Origin: an uncultured Collinsella sp.
GTDB lineage: Bacteria; Actinomycetota; Coriobacteriia; Coriobacteriales; Coriobacteriaceae
DNA length: 16,245 nucleotides
Assembly: GCA_900552755.1 (NCBI GenBank)
Contig: USAY01000034.1
Coordinates: 1 to 16,245 of the forward strand
Reading direction: 5' to 3'
Position numbers and translations under genes: made by a program. The notes below the pieces were generated by a model, which was not told the origin of the DNA, did no database searches, and worked only from the letters and a program-made list of their open reading frames with translations. Each line of letters begins with the position of its first letter. Positions within the stretch are counted from its first letter, which is position 1. Below are positions 15,281 to 16,245 of the stretch, in pieces.

Positions 15281-15523
15281 GTGCGAAGAAGTACTATACG
15301 GGAACTCGGACGGCGATGCAAGGGCAATTTTGGAAAAACTTTCCGGGGGGCGGGCGCCGGAGTCCCGCGGGGCCGGGCCAGCCTGCGGAGCGCCTGGCCC
15401 CCGCACGGCCCCTACGCCGGCCGACTTGGCGCGCGGAACGCGACCCTCTCCGCGCAACCGGATTTCCTATGCGTCGCCAGTCCCATTATCGGGTCCGATT
15501 GCGAACCGTTCCTCATCTGCGCC
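15281..15523. other. Non-coding stretch with GC-rich hairpin
   Basis: No credible gene is seen. The first 40 nt hold the tRNA-Ala promoter. Bases 15369-15412 form a strong GC-rich hairpin: GGGCCAG (15375-15381) with CTGGCCC (15394-15400), flanked by GGGGCC (15369-15374) and GGCCCC (15407-15412). A 6-bp GCGCGG/CCGCGC repeat lies at 15431-15436 and 15450-15455. The open frames here, on either strand, are short and overlap tRNA or repeat DNA. Confidence 0.6.
15293..15321 (-). promoter_or_regulatory. Promoter of tRNA-Ala
   Basis: On the minus strand TTGCAT (15321-15316) and TATAGT (15298-15293) are 17 nt apart, the ideal spacing. The -10 box ends 12 nt before the tRNA 5' end, as expected for a tRNA promoter. 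Confidence 0.75.
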
Positions 15524-15679
15524 TCAGAACTATGCCGGTTTACTACGATGTATCTTGAATGTTCGACCACGCACGCCTTTTCGTGTAACCGTCGGACTCT
15601 CTACCTGCGGTTTTGCAAACTGAGAACACGCGGTGGTCGAAGGTCGCCAATCCGTCGTAGTAAACCAGCATGGTTTTGA
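15524..15679. repeat. Nested imperfect palindrome, about 156 bp
   Basis: The outer arms (15524-15550 with 15653-15679) match at 23 of 27 positions, including a perfect 12-bp GGTTTACTACGA. All four differences are transitions; read as plus-strand RNA three become G-U pairs and one a mismatch. After symmetric 11-nt internal loops the arms pair again over a perfect TTCGACCAC (15562-15570 with 15633-15641). Shorter inner helices are CGTGT/ACACG (15582-15586, 15626-15630) and AACCG/CGGTT (15587-15591, 15608-15612). No coding sense, transposase or obvious target-site duplication is seen. It could be a MITE-like repeat, a structured RNA, or a recombination site. Confidence 0.7.
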
Positions 15680-15810
15680 AATGGCATCAGGTTGATTTCA
15701 CGCTGAAATGTCTTGGAGCCCTGATTTTAAGGCCTTAACTTTTTATAAAACACTTCTTATCTGCGACGGGCCTAGATTAGCTGTTGTTTAGCATCGAACT
15801 TGATCTTGCG
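15680..15810. other. AT-rich non-coding stretch with small inverted repeats
   Basis: No gene is seen. ATCAGG (15686-15691) pairs with CCTGAT (15720-15725); inside it ATTTCA (15695-15700) pairs with TGAAAT (15704-15709). A perfect 12-bp palindrome, TTAAGGCCTTAA, lies at 15727-15738, followed by CTTTTT. The composition shifts sharply from the GC-rich DNA to its left. Confidence 0.5.
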
Positions 15811-15839
15811 TTGTGCGACTTGCTCGTGCATGGTAGTAT
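15811..15839 (+). promoter_or_regulatory. Possible distal promoter of the CAU tRNA
   Basis: TTGTGC (15811-15816) and TAGTAT (15834-15839) are 17 nt apart on the plus strand. Only the spacing and partial consensus matches support it. An inverted repeat TTCAC-GAC-GTGAA (15840-15852) lies where transcription would begin. Confidence 0.35.
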
Positions 15840-15879
15840 TTCACGACGTGAAGTGAAGAAATTAGGCCTGAGTTGCCTT

Positions 15880-15888
15880 TGCTAGAAT
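15880..15888 (+). promoter_or_regulatory. Extended -10 promoter of the CAU tRNA
   Basis: TGCTAGAAT matches the extended -10 pattern TGnTAnAAT and ends 18 nt before the tRNA 5' end. No good -35 box is seen, which fits an extended -10 promoter. Confidence 0.55.
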
Positions 15889-15906
15889 TGCATTCACCGT
15901 TCATAA

Positions 15907-15982
15907 GGGCTCTTGGCGCAACGGTTAGCGCAGGGGACTCATAATCCCTGGGTTCTGGGTTCGAATCCCGGAGGGCCCACCA
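15907..15982 (+). tRNA. tRNA with CAU anticodon (Met or Ile2)
   Basis: A full cloverleaf of 76 nt including an encoded CCA. The acceptor stem GGGCTCT/AGGGCCC pairs fully with one G-T; the anticodon loop CTCATAA gives CAU; the T arm is CTGGG-TTCGAAT-CCCGG. A paired G1-C72 rules against initiator tRNA. C4-G69 and C6-G67 in the acceptor stem lean to tRNA-Ile2, in which lysidine changes CAU to read AUA, but elongator tRNA-Met is not excluded. Confidence 0.95.
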
Positions 15983-15991
15983 GAGTATTTC

Positions 15992-16023
15992 GAGGCCGGG
16001 CATTACGCCCGGCCTCTTTGTTA
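15992..16023 (+). terminator. Rho-independent terminator of the CAU tRNA
   Basis: A perfect 10-bp stem (15992-16001 with 16007-16016) around the loop ATTAC is followed by a T-rich tract, TTTGTTA. It starts 10 nt after the tRNA. Confidence 0.9.
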
Positions 16024-16143
16024 TTGGCGCTGCAGACTAGGTTTGCTATCCAGAAACGTAAAGTTATTAACATTCATATTCGTAATTAACAATGGGTATG
16101 TCGCCAAGATGCTGCCCAGTCAACACATGGTGTAAATCGATAG
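16024..16143. other. AT-rich spacer without genes
   Basis: No reading frame or RNA gene is seen. A weak inverted repeat (16063-16071 with 16082-16090, 7 of 9 matches) is the only structure. The spacer separates two terminators that face each other. Confidence 0.5.
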
Positions 16144-16148
16144 ATATG

Positions 16149-16176
16149 AAAAAAGGCCCCAACTTGCGTTGGAGCC
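16149..16176 (-). terminator. Rho-independent terminator of the second tRNA-Ala
   Basis: Identical to the terminator at 15164-15191: 9-bp stem, GCAA loop and six Ts on the minus strand. Confidence 0.92.
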
Positions 16177-16192
16177 TCATTCAATGCTCGGG

Positions 16193-16245
16193 TGGAGACG
16201 AGGGGGATCGAACCCCTGACCTCTTGACTGCCAGTCAAGCGCTCT
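16193..16245 (-). tRNA. tRNA-Ala (GGC), second copy, cut by window edge
   Basis: The 53 visible nt match the 3' part of the first tRNA-Ala exactly, including the anticodon arm (GGC), T arm and A discriminator followed by CCC. The first 20 nt and the promoter lie beyond the right edge. Confidence 0.93.

Larger units (their letters stand above)
16144..16245. repeat. Direct repeat, copy 2 (reaches window edge)
   Basis: Identical to 15159-15260 over its whole visible length; the right end lies outside the window, so the repeat is at least 102 bp. Confidence 0.95.

Noticed and set aside
15077..15457. A minus-strand frame containing GGVAQLGERLTGSQ
   Set aside because: It reads through the tRNA-Ala gene in sense; this peptide is a common false annotation of tRNA genes.
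14945..15679. A 244-codon plus-strand frame with a peptide resembling GDRTPDLLTASQALSQ
   Set aside because: It is antisense to the ABC-F start and the tRNA-Ala; this peptide is a well-known spurious product of reading across tRNA genes.
15788..16003. A 71-codon minus-strand frame containing WALRDSNPEPRDYE
   Set aside because: It is antisense to the CAU tRNA and has the typical sequence of tRNA-derived false proteins.
1..16245. CRISPR array, prophage, transposon or toxin-antitoxin genes
   Set aside because: No regularly spaced repeats, integrase, transposase, phage structural gene or paired small toxin and antitoxin frames were seen on either strand.

Overview
The window looks like chromosomal housekeeping DNA from a GC-rich bacterium that uses the MEP isoprenoid pathway. 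The gene order (ABC-F, scpA-scpB-rluB-cmk-plsC-ispH-DUF512-der-plsY-gpsA) resembles Clostridia and Coriobacteriia more than classical actinobacteria. Together with the high GC, a Coriobacteriia genome such as Collinsella is my best guess. That is an inference; the window has no rRNA or other taxonomic marker.

Positions 1-15132 hold a nearly gap-free array of 16 genes, all on the minus strand and read from right to left: ABC-F ATPase, a 98-residue membrane protein with a GTG start, an M50 site-2-type protease, scpA, scpB, rluB, cmk, plsC, ispH, a DUF512 radical-SAM protein, der, plsY, gpsA, rpe, a nifS-type cysteine desulfurase, and a Nif3 protein cut by the left edge. Most junctions overlap or are under 20 nt; the two largest gaps are 84 and 66 nt. 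The array is therefore probably one long operon or a few overlapping ones. It joins ribosome function and assembly (ABC-F, RluB, Der), chromosome condensation (ScpA/ScpB), phospholipid synthesis (GpsA makes glycerol-3-phosphate, PlsY adds the first acyl chain, a PlsC-like enzyme would add the second), CMP phosphorylation (Cmk), isoprenoids (IspH), the pentose phosphate pathway (Rpe) and sulfur mobilisation (NifS). Several long open-frame starts were shortened by Shine-Dalgarno position and family alignment: der, plsY, ispH, DUF512 and the 98-residue protein.

Positions 15133-16245 carry tRNA genes and non-coding DNA with no credible protein gene. A tRNA-Ala(GGC) with promoter and terminator lies on the minus strand just upstream of the ABC-F gene. 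A second copy, identical over at least 102 bp including its terminator, enters from the right edge 985 bp away. Between them are a tRNA with a CAU anticodon on the plus strand (Met or Ile2) with its own terminator, a GC-rich hairpin, an AT-rich stretch, and a nested imperfect palindrome of about 156 bp whose arms stay in register. The palindrome is the least explained structure in the window and the best candidate for something new, either a MITE-like repeat or a structured RNA. I saw no CRISPR array, integrase, transposase, phage gene or defence system.
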